A program made the position numbers and the translations under genes. A stretch of DNA of 64,000 nt from Brevibacterium sp. CBA3109 (GTDB lineage: Bacteria; Actinomycetota; Actinomycetes; Actinomycetales; Brevibacteriaceae): positions 2,480,001 to 2,544,000 of the forward strand of contig NZ_CP158281.1 of the NCBI RefSeq assembly GCF_040256645.1, given 5' to 3'. Below the pieces are notes generated by a model that ran no database searches, was not told where the DNA came from, and saw only the letters and a list, made by a program, of their open reading frames with translations. Every line of letters begins with the position of its first letter. Position 1 is the stretch's first letter. Shown one piece after another: positions 1 through 12,091 of this stretch.

Positions 1-211
1 GGTTGTCGCCGCGGGTGTTGTCGTCATCGCGGCTTCGGCTCGGTGCGGCCGGTGCGGTGGTGGAACCAGTCAGTGCGGGAGCGGCGCGTTTGGTCGGCTG
101 CTGTCCCGGATTGAGGATGTAGTCGGCAATGCCGGCAGTCACCGGCGCTGTGGTCAGAACTGCGGCGAGAACAACGGCAGTGCCAGCGATCAATCGCGGA
201 ATTGCTTTCAT
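1..211 (-). CDS. Secreted protein, N-terminal part only
   Basis: The reading frame runs off the left window edge, so only about 70 codons are visible. It begins MKAIPRLIAGTAVV with a hydrophobic stretch typical of a Sec signal peptide ending near Ala-Gly, followed by a Pro/Ala/Ser/Thr-rich, then Arg/Asp-rich region. A GGAAGAG ribosome-binding sequence lies about 7 nt before the ATG at 211. It is read in the same direction as ligA but starts beyond the ligA stop. No family is recognisable from this fragment; an exported or cell-wall protein is the most one can say. Confidence 0.55.
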   Translation of the reverse strand, partial: MKAIPRLIAGTAVVLAAVLTTAPVTAGIADYILNPGQQPTKRAAPALTGSTTAPAAPSRSRDDDNTRGDN

Positions 212-323
212 GTCTTCACTCTTCCAGGTCAAGCTGTTTCCCGACTCCATCGCGGCTGTGACGAACCTTGATATTCAGTAACGAATCAGTGGCAGCGGTG
301 CGACAGATCACATCATGTCGGCA

Positions 324-3709
<3,386 letters not shown>

Positions 3710-3717
<8 letters not shown>

Positions 3718-5740
3718 GGTTGTGCCTGCGTGGGATTCCGAAGACGTCGGCATAGAACCCGAACTCACTTTCCAGGGAATCGATGATGGTTTCGGCTCGG
3801 ACGAATCCGTGGGATTCGCCCTTGTACAGACGGTAAATGTACTCCACTCCGGTCAGTTCCAGGGTATCGACGAATTCCTGCGCCTGGCTGGGCGGGACGA
3901 TCGGGTCCCGATCGCCTTGCATGATGGCCACTGGGACGGTGATCTCACTCGTCCGTCGAATCGGTGACCGGGTGATGTAGGCGTCCTGTGCCTCCGGCCA
4001 CGGTCCGACCAACCCGTCGATGTAGTGCTTCTCAAAGTCGTGGGTGTCCACGACGAAGCGCATCAGGTCGGTGACCCCGAAATAGGAGGTCCCGCAGGCG
4101 AAGGTTTCCGATGAGGCCAGTGCCGAAAGCACGGTCCACCCGCCGGAGGAGGCCCCGGAGATCGCGATGCGGCGGGGGTCGGCCAGCCCCTCGGCCACCA
4201 GAGCGTCGACCGCGGCGAGGGTATCGGAGACGTCGACGATTCCCCACTGTCCGCGCAGGCGGTCACGCCACTTCCGGCCGTATCCGGTCGAGCCGCCGTA
4301 GTTGACCTCCATCACGCCGAGGCCCCGGGATGTGAAGTAGCTGGACCGGGCCGACATGTCGGGTGTCGCCTGTCCTGTCGGTCCGCCGTGGATGGAGATC
4401 ACATAGGGCGGACGTTCGCGGTCGCCGGCGGTGAATCGTGGGTTGTGCGGAGGGTGAATGACGACGGGGACTCCACCGAGCTCCCGGGTGCGGGGGCGAG
4501 AATAGTAGTCCTGATGAGCGTCGAGGCGTTCCTGGGCGATCTCAATGAAGCTGCCGCTGGCCCGGTCCACGGCATACAGGGCACCTGTTGAGTCCGCGGA
4601 CTTCGCGGTCAGGAGAACATGGCTGTGGCTCAAGTCGTGGAGTTCGAGGCTGCCGAACCGCTCCCCTGGCGGGGTGATCTCCTCGACGCCGCCGTCGAGC
4701 AGACCGTGCGAACCGTGGGAACCACCATGCACCGTCTGTGCTCGCCGTGCCCTGATCAAGGAGGCGGTCGCGGACTGAGAATGGGCCCAGATCTCCTCGT
4801 CATCACCCAGATGCCAATTGATTCCCAACTGCCAGAGTGGGCCACCCATTTCGCCGCCGGTGTCGAGGACCGGGCTCAGAACCGAGATTTCGAGTTCGTC
4901 TGCGACGTCGCTCGACTGCCCGGAGTCCGTCGCGGCAGCACGTCTGTCACGAACCAGACAATCGATCGGTTCGAAATCCAATGAATACAGGGCCCAGTGA
5001 CCGTTGTGGTCGGAGCTCACAATGAGCGAGGAGTCCGAGGTGAATTCGGGTTGCAGGAGCGACACATCATGTCCGCGCAGGACCGCAGCGACAGGAGTGT
5101 CCTGGGTGCGAACGTCGATGAGCCACAGGTTCGTCGAGTCCCAGGGCATATTGGGGTGCTCCCAGCCGATGAACGCCAGTGTGGAGCCGTCCGGGGACAG
5201 TCTGGGCCAGGCCATGAAGTAGGAATGGCGCGAGAGCACATTCGTCGTCCCGTGCCGGGTGATGAGCACGATGGCTCGTTCCCTGCGTGTGGACCGACAG
5301 TCTTCGCGCACGCACAGCAGGCCCCAGCGGGTCATCGTCAGGTCGCCGTAGCGGATGCGGCCCGATGTGTCCGGGGTCAGCGCATGGGGAGCTTTGCCCG
5401 GAATGATCTGCCAGATCCGCTGGTCGGAGGCGTTGACGAAATAGATGACTTCGCTGCTGGGGTCCAGGGCCCATGCGGCTCCCCCGTATTCGTGTACGGA
5501 GGATCTGATGTTGAAGTCCGCGGGCAGCACCTGCTCCTTCAGCCCCGGATGCGACAGTGACGTCCGGATGAGGCCGGTGCGGGAATTCTCCGCTGGGACC
5601 TTCGTCGAGAAGTAGATGTGCTCGCTGCGGAATGCGGCGGCGAAGATCGGTGCGGAGCCCGCAGCCACCTCCGCAGCGCTCAGCGGAGACGACCAGGTTC
5701 CGAAAGGTGCCGTGACGACATCTTGGGGAAATTCCTTCAT
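3710..5740 (-). CDS. Prolyl-oligopeptidase family (S9) serine peptidase
   Basis: A 676-residue enzyme with an N-terminal beta-propeller (about 1-400) and a C-terminal alpha/beta hydrolase domain. The catalytic triad is visible: Ser about 531 in GASSGG, Asp about 612 in GDRDPIVPP, and His about 644 in GESHGF. The oxyanion-region motif HGGPTGQ is also present. This architecture is that of acylaminoacyl-peptidase/dipeptidyl-peptidase relatives that trim short peptides. There is no signal peptide, so it is probably cytosolic. It starts 34 bp after mnmA ends and overlaps the MetE-like start, fitting one transcript from the cysteine desulfurase to ligA. Substrate specificity cannot be read from sequence. 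Confidence 0.9.
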
Positions 5741-5774
5741 ACCCCCAGGTTAACGCAGGGGCGAAGGCCACAGC

Positions 5775-6968
5775 TCAGACGCCGAGGCGGTCCTTGGCTG
5801 TCACATCGATGGTGGCCTGGCCAAGAACCCGGGTTCCGCGGTAGATGACCATGGTCTGACCGGGTGCGACGCCGGAGAGTTCCTCGTCGACATCGATGTG
5901 CATGAGCTGTCCGGCAGGCCGGGCTGCCGGTACCTCGACCTCGTCGACGACCGGGTTCACCTCGTGCTCGGGTGCCTCACTGATGTAGTCACCCAGCCAG
6001 GCCCTGGCCGGAACCGGGTCGCTGTGGGCCCGGATCTGCACCTCGCAGTCGATTGCGGTAGCCGGTTCGGTGCCGATGTCGGCCGGTGCGGGACCGGCCC
6101 AGGTGGTTCGAATGCCGGTCAGGTGGGAGACCCCGAGATCCCCGCGGGAGCCCACCGTGACTGTATTGGAGGCCGGGTCGAGGCCGGTGACGAAGCGCGG
6201 CTGACCATCGGCTGCGGGCTTCTGGATGCCCAGGCCCTTGCGCTGGCCGATGGTGTAGGTCATCGCACCGTCGTGTTCGCCCAGGGTTTCCCCCTCGGCG
6301 TCCTTGATGAGGCCCGGGCGCATGGGGATCTTGTCCGCCAGCCACGCCTTCGTGTCGCCATCGGGGATGAAGCAGATGTCGTAGGAATCGGGCTTGTTGG
6401 CTACGGAGAAACCGCGCTCAGCCGCCTCGGCGCGAACTTCTGCCTTCGACGCGGTAGCACCGATCGGGAAGTAGCAGTGCTCGAGCTGATCGCCGGAGAG
6501 CACGCCGAGGACGTAGGACTGGTCCTTCGCGAGATCCTCGCCGCGGTGGAGTTCCGGCAATCCGTCTTCGTCGCGCAGCACCTCGGCGTAATGGCCTGTG
6601 GCGATGGCATCGAAGCCAAGTGCCAGGGCACGGTCGAGGAGTGCCGCGAACTTGATGCGCTCATTGCAGCGCATACACGGGTTGGGTGTGCGTCCGGCCG
6701 CGTATTCGGCGATGAAGTCATCGACGATGTCCTCTTTGAACCGTTCGGAGAAGTCCCACACGTAGAACGGGATGTCGAGCATCCCGGCAACACGGTGGGC
6801 GTCCCGGGAGTCTTCGATGGTGCAGCAGCCGCGTGACCCCGTGCGCAGGGTTCCGGGCATGCGGGACAGGGCGAGGTGGACGCCGACGACTTCGTGGCCG
6901 GCGTCGACGGCGCGTGCTGCGGCGACTGATGAGTCGACTCCGCCGGACATGGCGACGAGAATTTTCAT
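5775..6968 (-). CDS. mnmA: tRNA-specific 2-thiouridylase MnmA
   Basis: Transfers sulfur to C2 of uridine 34 in Lys, Glu and Gln tRNAs, via adenylation of the base. The 397 residues carry the PP-loop SGGVDSS (8-14), the NPCMRC motif with Cys98, and the second catalytic Cys199 in [10 protein letters not shown]. These correspond to the Cys pair of the E. coli enzyme. The start ATG at 6968 overlaps the stop of the adjacent cysteine desulfurase by 4 bp, matching supply of persulfide sulfur by that enzyme. Length and motifs are normal for the family. Confidence 0.97.
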   Translation of the reverse strand: MKILVAMSGGVDSSVAAARAVDAGHEVVGVHLALSRMPGTLRTGSRGCCTIEDSRDAHRVAGMLDIPFYVWDFSERFKEDIVDDFIAEYAAGRTPNPCMRCNERIKFAALLDRALALGFDAIATGHYAEVLRDEDGLPELHRGEDLAKDQSYVLGVLSGDQLEHCYFPIGATASKAEVRAEAAERGFSVANKPDSYDICFIPDGDTKAWLADKIPMRPGLIKDAEGETLGEHDGAMTYTIGQRKGLGIQKPAADGQPRFVTGLDPASNTVTVGSRGDLGVSHLTGIRTTWAGPAPADIGTEPATAIDCEVQIRAHSDPVPARAWLGDYISEAPEHEVNPVVDEVEVPAARPAGQLMHIDVDEELSGVAPGQTMVIYRGTRVLGQATIDVTAKDRLGV

Positions 6969-8176
6969 GATGCTCCTTGCATCCAGCGTGGAGTGGCCGA
7001 AACCATTCCGGCTTGGTGTGCTTGTTCGACGACCTCGGGCAGAACCTCGAGAAGACGATCAACTTCGTCTTCGGTCGAGTCGTGGCCGAGGCTGAATCGT
7101 TGGGCTGATCTGGCGACGTCTTCCTCCATGCCGCAGGCCAGCAGCACATGGGAGGGACGTGAGACCCCGGCCGAGCAGGCCGAACCTGTCGAGGCCGCCA
7201 GTCCTCTCGCGTCGAGGCCGAAGAGAAGGGAATCGCCCTCACACCCGGAGAACGTGAAGTGCGCATTCGCGGGAAGCCTGCCCCCACCTCGGCGACCGGA
7301 CAGGGTGGCACTGGGTATCGTGTCCTCGATGCCGGCGATGAGCCGGTCGCGCAGGAATGAGAAACGGGCAGCTCGGGCGTCGATGTCGGCAGTGGCGAGT
7401 TCGATGGCCTTGGCGAAGGCCACGGCACCGGCCACGTCGAGCGTACCCGAACGCACCCCGCGTTCCTGTCCCCCGCCGTGGAGGATCGGTGAGGGGGCGG
7501 CGCCGCGGTCGAGCAGCAGTGCCCCGATGCCTACGGGTCCGCCGATCTTGTGGGCGGTGATCGACATGGCGGTCGCACCGAGGTCAGCGAAGTTCAGCGG
7601 AATCTGGCCCAATGCCTGCACCGCGTCGATGTGGAAGGGAACACCGAGTTCCTTCGCCGCCGCACCGATGTCGGCGATCGGCTGGAGGGTGCCGATCTCA
7701 TTGTTCGCGGCCATGATCGAGATGAGCGCGGTGCGTTCAGGAGCTCGGCGCAGTTCGGCCAGGGCCGCATCGAGGTCAAGGCGTCCTGCTTCGTCGACGT
7801 CGAGGTAGACGACCTCTGCGCCCTGGCTCTCGAGCCATTCGACGGAGTCGAGGATCGCATGATGCTCGATCGTCGAGGTGAGCACCCGCGGGCGAACCGG
7901 TGCCTGGAAAGTGGCGTTGTTGCGGGAGAGGTAGAGGCCCTTGAGTGCGAAGTTGTCGGCTTCTGTGCCGCCGGAGGTGAAGATGACCTCCGACGACGTT
8001 GCGGCGCCGACACTGCCGGCGATGTCCTCGCGGGCGGTTTCGATGCGCATCCGCGCGGCCTGACCCACAGCGTGCAGAGCCGAGGGATTGGCCCGTCGGC
8101 TCAGCTCAGCGGTGTAGACGTCGAGCACCTCTGCCGGCATCGGCGAGGTGGCTGCGTGGTCAAGGTAAATCGGCAC
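6965..8176 (-). CDS. Cysteine desulfurase (NifS/IscS family)
   Basis: PLP enzyme that converts L-cysteine to alanine and a protein-bound persulfide. The 403 residues begin [14 protein letters not shown]. The PLP lysine is Lys210 in [10 protein letters not shown], and the persulfide-forming Cys334 lies in STGSACSAG, typical of the class I (IscS-like) type. It is the first gene of the minus-strand run and overlaps mnmA by 4 bp, so its main sulfur acceptor is probably MnmA rather than an Fe-S scaffold; no iscU or suf genes are nearby. A divergently oriented membrane-protein pair starts 124 bp away. Confidence 0.95.
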   Translation of the reverse strand: MPIYLDHAATSPMPAEVLDVYTAELSRRANPSALHAVGQAARMRIETAREDIAGSVGAATSSEVIFTSGGTEADNFALKGLYLSRNNATFQAPVRPRVLTSTIEHHAILDSVEWLESQGAEVVYLDVDEAGRLDLDAALAELRRAPERTALISIMAANNEIGTLQPIADIGAAAKELGVPFHIDAVQALGQIPLNFADLGATAMSITAHKIGGPVGIGALLLDRGAAPSPILHGGGQERGVRSGTLDVAGAVAFAKAIELATADIDARAARFSFLRDRLIAGIEDTIPSATLSGRRGGGRLPANAHFTFSGCEGDSLLFGLDARGLAASTGSACSAGVSRPSHVLLACGMEEDVARSAQRFSLGHDSTEDEVDRLLEVLPEVVEQAHQAGMVSATPRWMQGAS

Positions 8177-8300
8177 TCTCCCTATTTTAGGCTGTGAACG
8201 GCACTTCGGCCAGGATCAGTGCCACATCTCACCCGATACTGTGGCATCGCCCGGCACCGCAGGTTCCGGGCGCACGTCGACGCCGACTAAACTGGGCCGG

Positions 8301-8651
8301 GTGTTCACCGTTTTCACCATCGTGCTCTATGCCGTCTCCGCCGTCCTGGCCATCTGGTCGATCGTCGAAACCATCCGCAACAGACCCGCCGGCACACTGC
8401 TGCTCGGCGCGACTGCTCTGCTTCTGCTGCTGCTCATCGTGCAGCTGGTTCTCTCGATCGTCACATTCGGTTCAACCCACGGCGTTGACCCGCTCCTGTA
8501 CTTCGGCTACGTCATCACCGCGATCCTCGTCATCGGCTTGGCCGGCTTCTGGGCATTCGCGGAACTGAGCAGATGGGGACCGGGAGTGCTCGCAGCGGCA
8601 GGACTGACGGTGATCGTCATGATCGAGAGATTGGACCAGATTTGGCAGTGA
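8301..8651 (+). CDS. Small four-helix membrane protein
   Basis: A 116-residue protein from a GTG start at 8301; upstream in-frame codons (from 8241) are Gly/Ser/Thr-rich and do not look like protein. At least three to four hydrophobic helices are apparent (VFTIVLYAVSAVLAIW, LLLLLIVQLVLSIV, VITAILVIGLAGFWAF, VLAAAGLTVIVMI). Its stop overlaps the GTG of the next gene (GTGA at 8648-8651), so the two are probably co-translated. No catalytic motif is visible and no function can be assigned. Confidence 0.75.
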   Translation: MFTVFTIVLYAVSAVLAIWSIVETIRNRPAGTLLLGATALLLLLLIVQLVLSIVTFGSTHGVDPLLYFGYVITAILVIGLAGFWAFAELSRWGPGVLAAAGLTVIVMIERLDQIWQ

Positions 8652-9109
8652 AGAAACGTAGAGGCGCCCGCTCAGCGGATGCCTCGGCAAAGAAGAACCG
8701 GTCACCGTATTCGGCGATGCACACCGGCCCGGGCCGGGCACTGACCGCCGTCTACGGGGTCTTCGCACTCTCGGCGACCGCACGCGCCGGCTACCAGGTC
8801 ATCCGCGAGTTCGACGTGGCCCCGGTCGCGTATTCGCTGTCCGTGATCGCCGCAGTCATCTACATCATGGCCACGATCTGCCTGGTCATCGGCAACCGCA
8901 TCTCGCACCGGATTGCGATCGCCTCCTGCCTCATCGAGTTCGTGGGCGTCATCGTCGTCGGCATTCTCAGCTTCACCCATCCGCAGGACTTCGCGAAGCC
9001 CTCTGTGTGGTCATCCTTCGGCAGCGGCTACGGATTCATCCCGCTCATCCTGCCCCTCGTCGGACTCTGGTGGCTCACCCTCATCGGACGCAGAATCCGC
9101 ACCAGCTGA
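8648..9109 (+). CDS. Small membrane protein with basic N-terminus
   Basis: A 153-residue protein starting VKKRRGARSADASAKKN from a GTG overlapping the previous stop. The lysine/arginine-rich N-terminus precedes four predicted membrane segments (about residues 30-50, 62-85, 90-112, 125-147). It ends RRIRTS. Its tight coupling to the preceding membrane gene suggests the two work together. No recognised domain; functional role unknown. A repeat-rich hairpin region follows directly. Confidence 0.75.
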   Translation: MKKRRGARSADASAKKNRSPYSAMHTGPGRALTAVYGVFALSATARAGYQVIREFDVAPVAYSLSVIAAVIYIMATICLVIGNRISHRIAIASCLIEFVGVIVVGILSFTHPQDFAKPSVWSSFGSGYGFIPLILPLVGLWWLTLIGRRIRTS

Positions 9110-9110
9110 G

Positions 9111-9170
9111 GCACCGGCCCCACCCCGGTGCGGCCCCACCCCGGTGCGGCCCCACCTCGACGATGGGGCC
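9111..9170. terminator. Repeat-built bidirectional terminator between convergent genes
   Basis: A 16-bp unit GGCCCCACCCCGGTGC occurs at 9116-9131 and 9132-9147, with a third partial copy from 9148. Two hairpins are possible: GCACCGG (9111-9117) with CCGGTGC (9125-9131 or 9141-9147), and GGCCCCA (9148-9154) with TGGGGCC (9164-9170). It lies between the stops at 9109 (+) and 9176 (-). There is no clear T-tract, so intrinsic termination is only inferred. Confidence 0.6.
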
Positions 9171-9175
9171 TGCCG

Positions 9176-10954
9176 TCACTCGAAGCGTGAGGACAGCACG
9201 TTCCAGTCGGTGGCCACGGCGCTCAGCTCATCCCCGGTCTTCATCAGCACATACGGGTGGGCGGTGTCGACCTTGACAGTGTTTCCGTCCTTGTCGTTGG
9301 ACTTCACTGCTTCGATGGTGTCGCCCAGGTCAACCGAATAGTCGTCAGGGACCTCGATCGTCAGGGTGCAGCGGACCTCGCCCATCCCGATGGCGCCGTG
9401 CTCGGTGCTCAGGGTCATCGAGGTGAAGTCGAGCTTCTCATAGGGCTTGCAGGAGACATCGACCTTGTCGAATCCCGAGTCCTTGCCACGCAGGTCGCCC
9501 AGGTATCCCCTGAAGTCTTTGAACCCGCCCTCTTTCAGCCCATCGGCATCCGCTTTGTCGGCCTTGCCGTCGACGAGGAATTTCGAGACCTGATCCGCGG
9601 TCGTCGTCATCTCTTTGTTGAATCCCTCCGGGCCGGGCTCAACAGCCCCGTGCCCGTCGGCCATCAGCGTCGGCATCTGATCGGTCGGGATGTAGGAGGC
9701 AGTGCGCACGATCGGATCGGTCGAGGCGGATTCTCGGGTCGCCAGCTGGACCTGTGTGAGCTTCTCGTCCCCTTTTGCGGTGCCGAATGCGTAGAACCAC
9801 ATCGGGTATTCGGTGAAGCTCGGGCTGCCGGCGACGACTTCACTGAAGTTCGGTGCCCGCAGCTTCTGCTTCGCCTTCTTCGCGATCAGGATCTGTGCGC
9901 GGGTCCGGTCGATCAGGGGCTCGCCCTGAATTTTTTCGAGGCCGGCGCCTCCGTCGTTGAGGATCCCATCGAGTGACTCGGTGTAGCCGGTCATGAATGT
10001 CCCGGCCTCACCCGGGCGCATCGCTGTGCGCTCATAGGGTGTGATGTCGGGACTGTGCGGCTGTGCCACGGGCAGTGCGGTGCATCCGCTCAATGCCAGT
10101 CCCGTCGTCAGCGACGCGGCTGTGACCATGCGCAGTGATCGTCTGCCACGCGTATTCGTCCCCCGAGGTGACGCTGCCTTCGCCGGATCAGGGTGCTTCA
10201 CGAGGCGCGAGCTCTGCACTCGACCGGAATCGACATTTGCCCCTTCTGCGTCCGCTCCAGTCCCAGAGCCGGACCCTGGGCCTGAGCCCGAGCCACGGTC
10301 AGTGTTTCGGGCGACCGCTGTCTTCTTCTCGGGGCGGATACGGCCGTTGAACCAGCGCAGGAAGAAGAAGGCCGCGAATCCGGCCAAGATGATGCCCAGG
10401 GCGATGCCGAACAAGCTCAATGCCAGGACTCCCTCCACACGCATCTTCAGCGAGACCGTGGTTCCGTCAAGATTTTCGCCCTCGTTCGCGGCGGAGATCA
10501 CGAGCACCTGCGGGTCGGCATCGAGGTCGAAGGTCTTCGCAACCTTCTCGCCTGTGTCCTGGCTGATCCACCAGTCCCTGTCAGTCAGCGTCGCTTCGGG
10601 AGCGGCGTCTCCGGGGATGAACCGGTGCTCGACCGCGCTGGGGAACTCGACGTTGCTGATCTGCTCCTGCGCCACCCCGTCGAGGATGCTGTCGGTGTCG
10701 ACGCCGTTGGCGGTGCCGACGAACAGTTCCTTGCCGTCAGCATTCGCGGCTTCAACGGTCACACTGGTGCCCGAATAGGGAACGATTGCCTCGTCGAGGA
10801 CGACGGCGTAGGCCCCATCCTTGACCGTGAAGTCTTCGGTCTCGGTGAACTCATCGGTGCCGACGACGGACAGCGCGGAGACAACCAGCACTGCCACGAT
10901 CACCGCTGCGAGTGCGAACAGAATGGCTGTGGTGAGACGGATTCTCTGAATCAG
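9176..10954 (-). CDS. Membrane protein with internal lipobox-like site (DUF8094-like)
   Basis: Two-part envelope protein. N-terminal half: one membrane helix (LTTAILFALAAVIVAVLVVS), an exported region of about 150 residues, then a second helix (ALSLFGIALGIILAGFAAFF). A basic Gly/Ser-rich linker leads to a third signal-like segment ending LALSGCTA, a lipobox-like site in mid-protein, followed by a C-terminal domain of about 300 residues. The gene two places upstream has the same layout and is presumably a paralogue. No ATG or GTG fits the full first helix: the earliest good start is a CTG at 10954 forming CTGA with the previous stop, while a GTG at 10903 would cut the helix. Function unknown; an envelope role is inferred. 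Confidence 0.7.
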   Translation of the reverse strand: MIQRIRLTTAILFALAAVIVAVLVVSALSVVGTDEFTETEDFTVKDGAYAVVLDEAIVPYSGTSVTVEAANADGKELFVGTANGVDTDSILDGVAQEQISNVEFPSAVEHRFIPGDAAPEATLTDRDWWISQDTGEKVAKTFDLDADPQVLVISAANEGENLDGTTVSLKMRVEGVLALSLFGIALGIILAGFAAFFFLRWFNGRIRPEKKTAVARNTDRGSGSGPGSGSGTGADAEGANVDSGRVQSSRLVKHPDPAKAASPRGTNTRGRRSLRMVTAASLTTGLALSGCTALPVAQPHSPDITPYERTAMRPGEAGTFMTGYTESLDGILNDGGAGLEKIQGEPLIDRTRAQILIAKKAKQKLRAPNFSEVVAGSPSFTEYPMWFYAFGTAKGDEKLTQVQLATRESASTDPIVRTASYIPTDQMPTLMADGHGAVEPGPEGFNKEMTTTADQVSKFLVDGKADKADADGLKEGGFKDFRGYLGDLRGKDSGFDKVDVSCKPYEKLDFTSMTLSTEHGAIGMGEVRCTLTIEVPDDYSVDLGDTIEAVKSNDKDGNTVKVDTAHPYVLMKTGDELSAVATDWNVLSSRFE

Positions 10955-11901
10955 AACAAGGCCCTCATCAATGCTGTGCGTGCCTTGGTCACGGCCGGAT
11001 CATCCGCACTGAGAACTTCGAAGAGTTCGAGAACCCGCAGTCGCAGCGCTTCCTTCTCATCGCCTGCGCTGACGCGGATCAGTGAGATCAGGCGGTTGAA
11101 GGCACTGCCCGGGTTGCCTCCGACGATCTCCGCATCGGCGGCCGCCTTGGCCGCCTCGGCGTCCTTCGGGTTCGCATCGGCGGTGGCAATGAGCTGCTGC
11201 GGATCGGCGTCGATGAGGCGACGTCCCAGTCCGGCTCTGGCCAGACCGAATTTCGCTTCCTCATCCGCCGGCGCGGCGGCCAGGGCGGCCTTGAACAGGG
11301 ATTCGGCGGTGTCGAAGTCTCCTCGGCTCAACGCCTCCTCGGCGTCTGGGTGAGCAGGACCTGCCGGTTCCGGCTCGGCTCCGGCAACCACGGCATGACC
11401 GGTCACACCGTTCTCACCAGCGAGCTTGAGCAGCTCATCGAAGTAGGCCTTCACCTGCGGTTCGGGCAGTGCACTCTGGAACAGAGGTACGGGCTGGCCC
11501 TTGACGATAGCGATGACGTTCGGGATCGACTCGACGCCGAAAGCCTGCTGCAGTCGCGGATTGGCGTCGACGTCCACTCGTGCCAGGACAAGTCGGCCGC
11601 CGAAGGATTCGACGAGGCGCGCGACGATCGGTGAGAGCTGTTTGCTCTCCTCACTCCGCTGCGCCCACAGGTCGATGACAACGGGCACGCGGTCGGAGAT
11701 CGCGACGACGTCGTTGAAGCTGGCTTCGTCGACGTCGAAGACCAGGGCCGGAACTGGGACCGCATTCGGGTCCGCCGCGCCCCCACCAGCCTGTCCCGGT
11801 CCACCGTTCTGTTCCTCATGTGGCAGGTTTCTGCTGCGCACCGCGGACAGGTCGAGTCCTTGGCTGGGCTGCGTGTTGTCCTGCGAGGGATCCATTGACA
11901 C
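10951..11901 (-). CDS. Thioredoxin-fold/TPR protein, CnoX/YbbN-like, without CxxC
   Basis: A 316-residue protein. A disordered Gly/Pro-rich N-terminus (about 1-45) leads to a thioredoxin-fold domain (about 50-160) recognisable from VPVVIDLWAQRSEESKQLSP, LARVDVDANPRLQQAFGV and SIPNVIAI (with the cis-Pro). TPR-like helices follow (DAEEALSRGDFDTAESLFK onward). Where thioredoxins have WCGPC this one has WAQRSEE, so it cannot do disulfide exchange; this resembles the holdase co-chaperone YbbN/CnoX family, where the CxxC is often lost. The GTG start at 11901 has an AAGGAG 5-6 nt upstream. It lies between two paralogous membrane proteins, overlapping the downstream one by 4 bp. Confidence 0.85.
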   Translation of the reverse strand: MSMDPSQDNTQPSQGLDLSAVRSRNLPHEEQNGGPGQAGGGAADPNAVPVPALVFDVDEASFNDVVAISDRVPVVIDLWAQRSEESKQLSPIVARLVESFGGRLVLARVDVDANPRLQQAFGVESIPNVIAIVKGQPVPLFQSALPEPQVKAYFDELLKLAGENGVTGHAVVAGAEPEPAGPAHPDAEEALSRGDFDTAESLFKAALAAAPADEEAKFGLARAGLGRRLIDADPQQLIATADANPKDAEAAKAAADAEIVGGNPGSAFNRLISLIRVSAGDEKEALRLRVLELFEVLSADDPAVTKARTALMRALF

Positions 11902-11946
11902 GTGGTCTCCTTTGTTGCGGGAAATGCGAATTCGTACGGTGCGCGT

Positions 11947-11998
11947 CCGTCGGGAACTCTACAGTGCTGACGGCCGTCGGGAACTCCGACGGTGCTGA
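11947..11998. repeat. Imperfect direct repeat, two copies of about 25 bp
   Basis: CCGTCGGGAACTC followed by GTGCTGA occurs at 11947-11970 and again at 11974-11998. It lies in the leader of the thioredoxin-fold gene. It is a local duplication with no obvious dyad; a role as operator or promoter duplication cannot be judged from sequence. Confidence 0.55.
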
Positions 11999-12034
11999 TG
12001 ACATCCAGCATAGAACGTATCAACACCGCCGGGC

Positions 12035-12091
12035 CTGCGACTATTTCAGACTGCGGACCTGCCGATCACTTCAGTGCCGACTATTTCAGCT
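12035..12091. repeat. Degenerate direct repeats over a stop codon
   Basis: CGACTATTTCAG occurs at 12038-12049 and at 12078-12089, with a diverged copy CGATCACTTCAG at 12063-12074. The CTA in the 12078 copy is the TAG stop of the adjacent minus-strand gene, so the end of that gene is echoed downstream of its stop, as at ligA. Confidence 0.6.
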
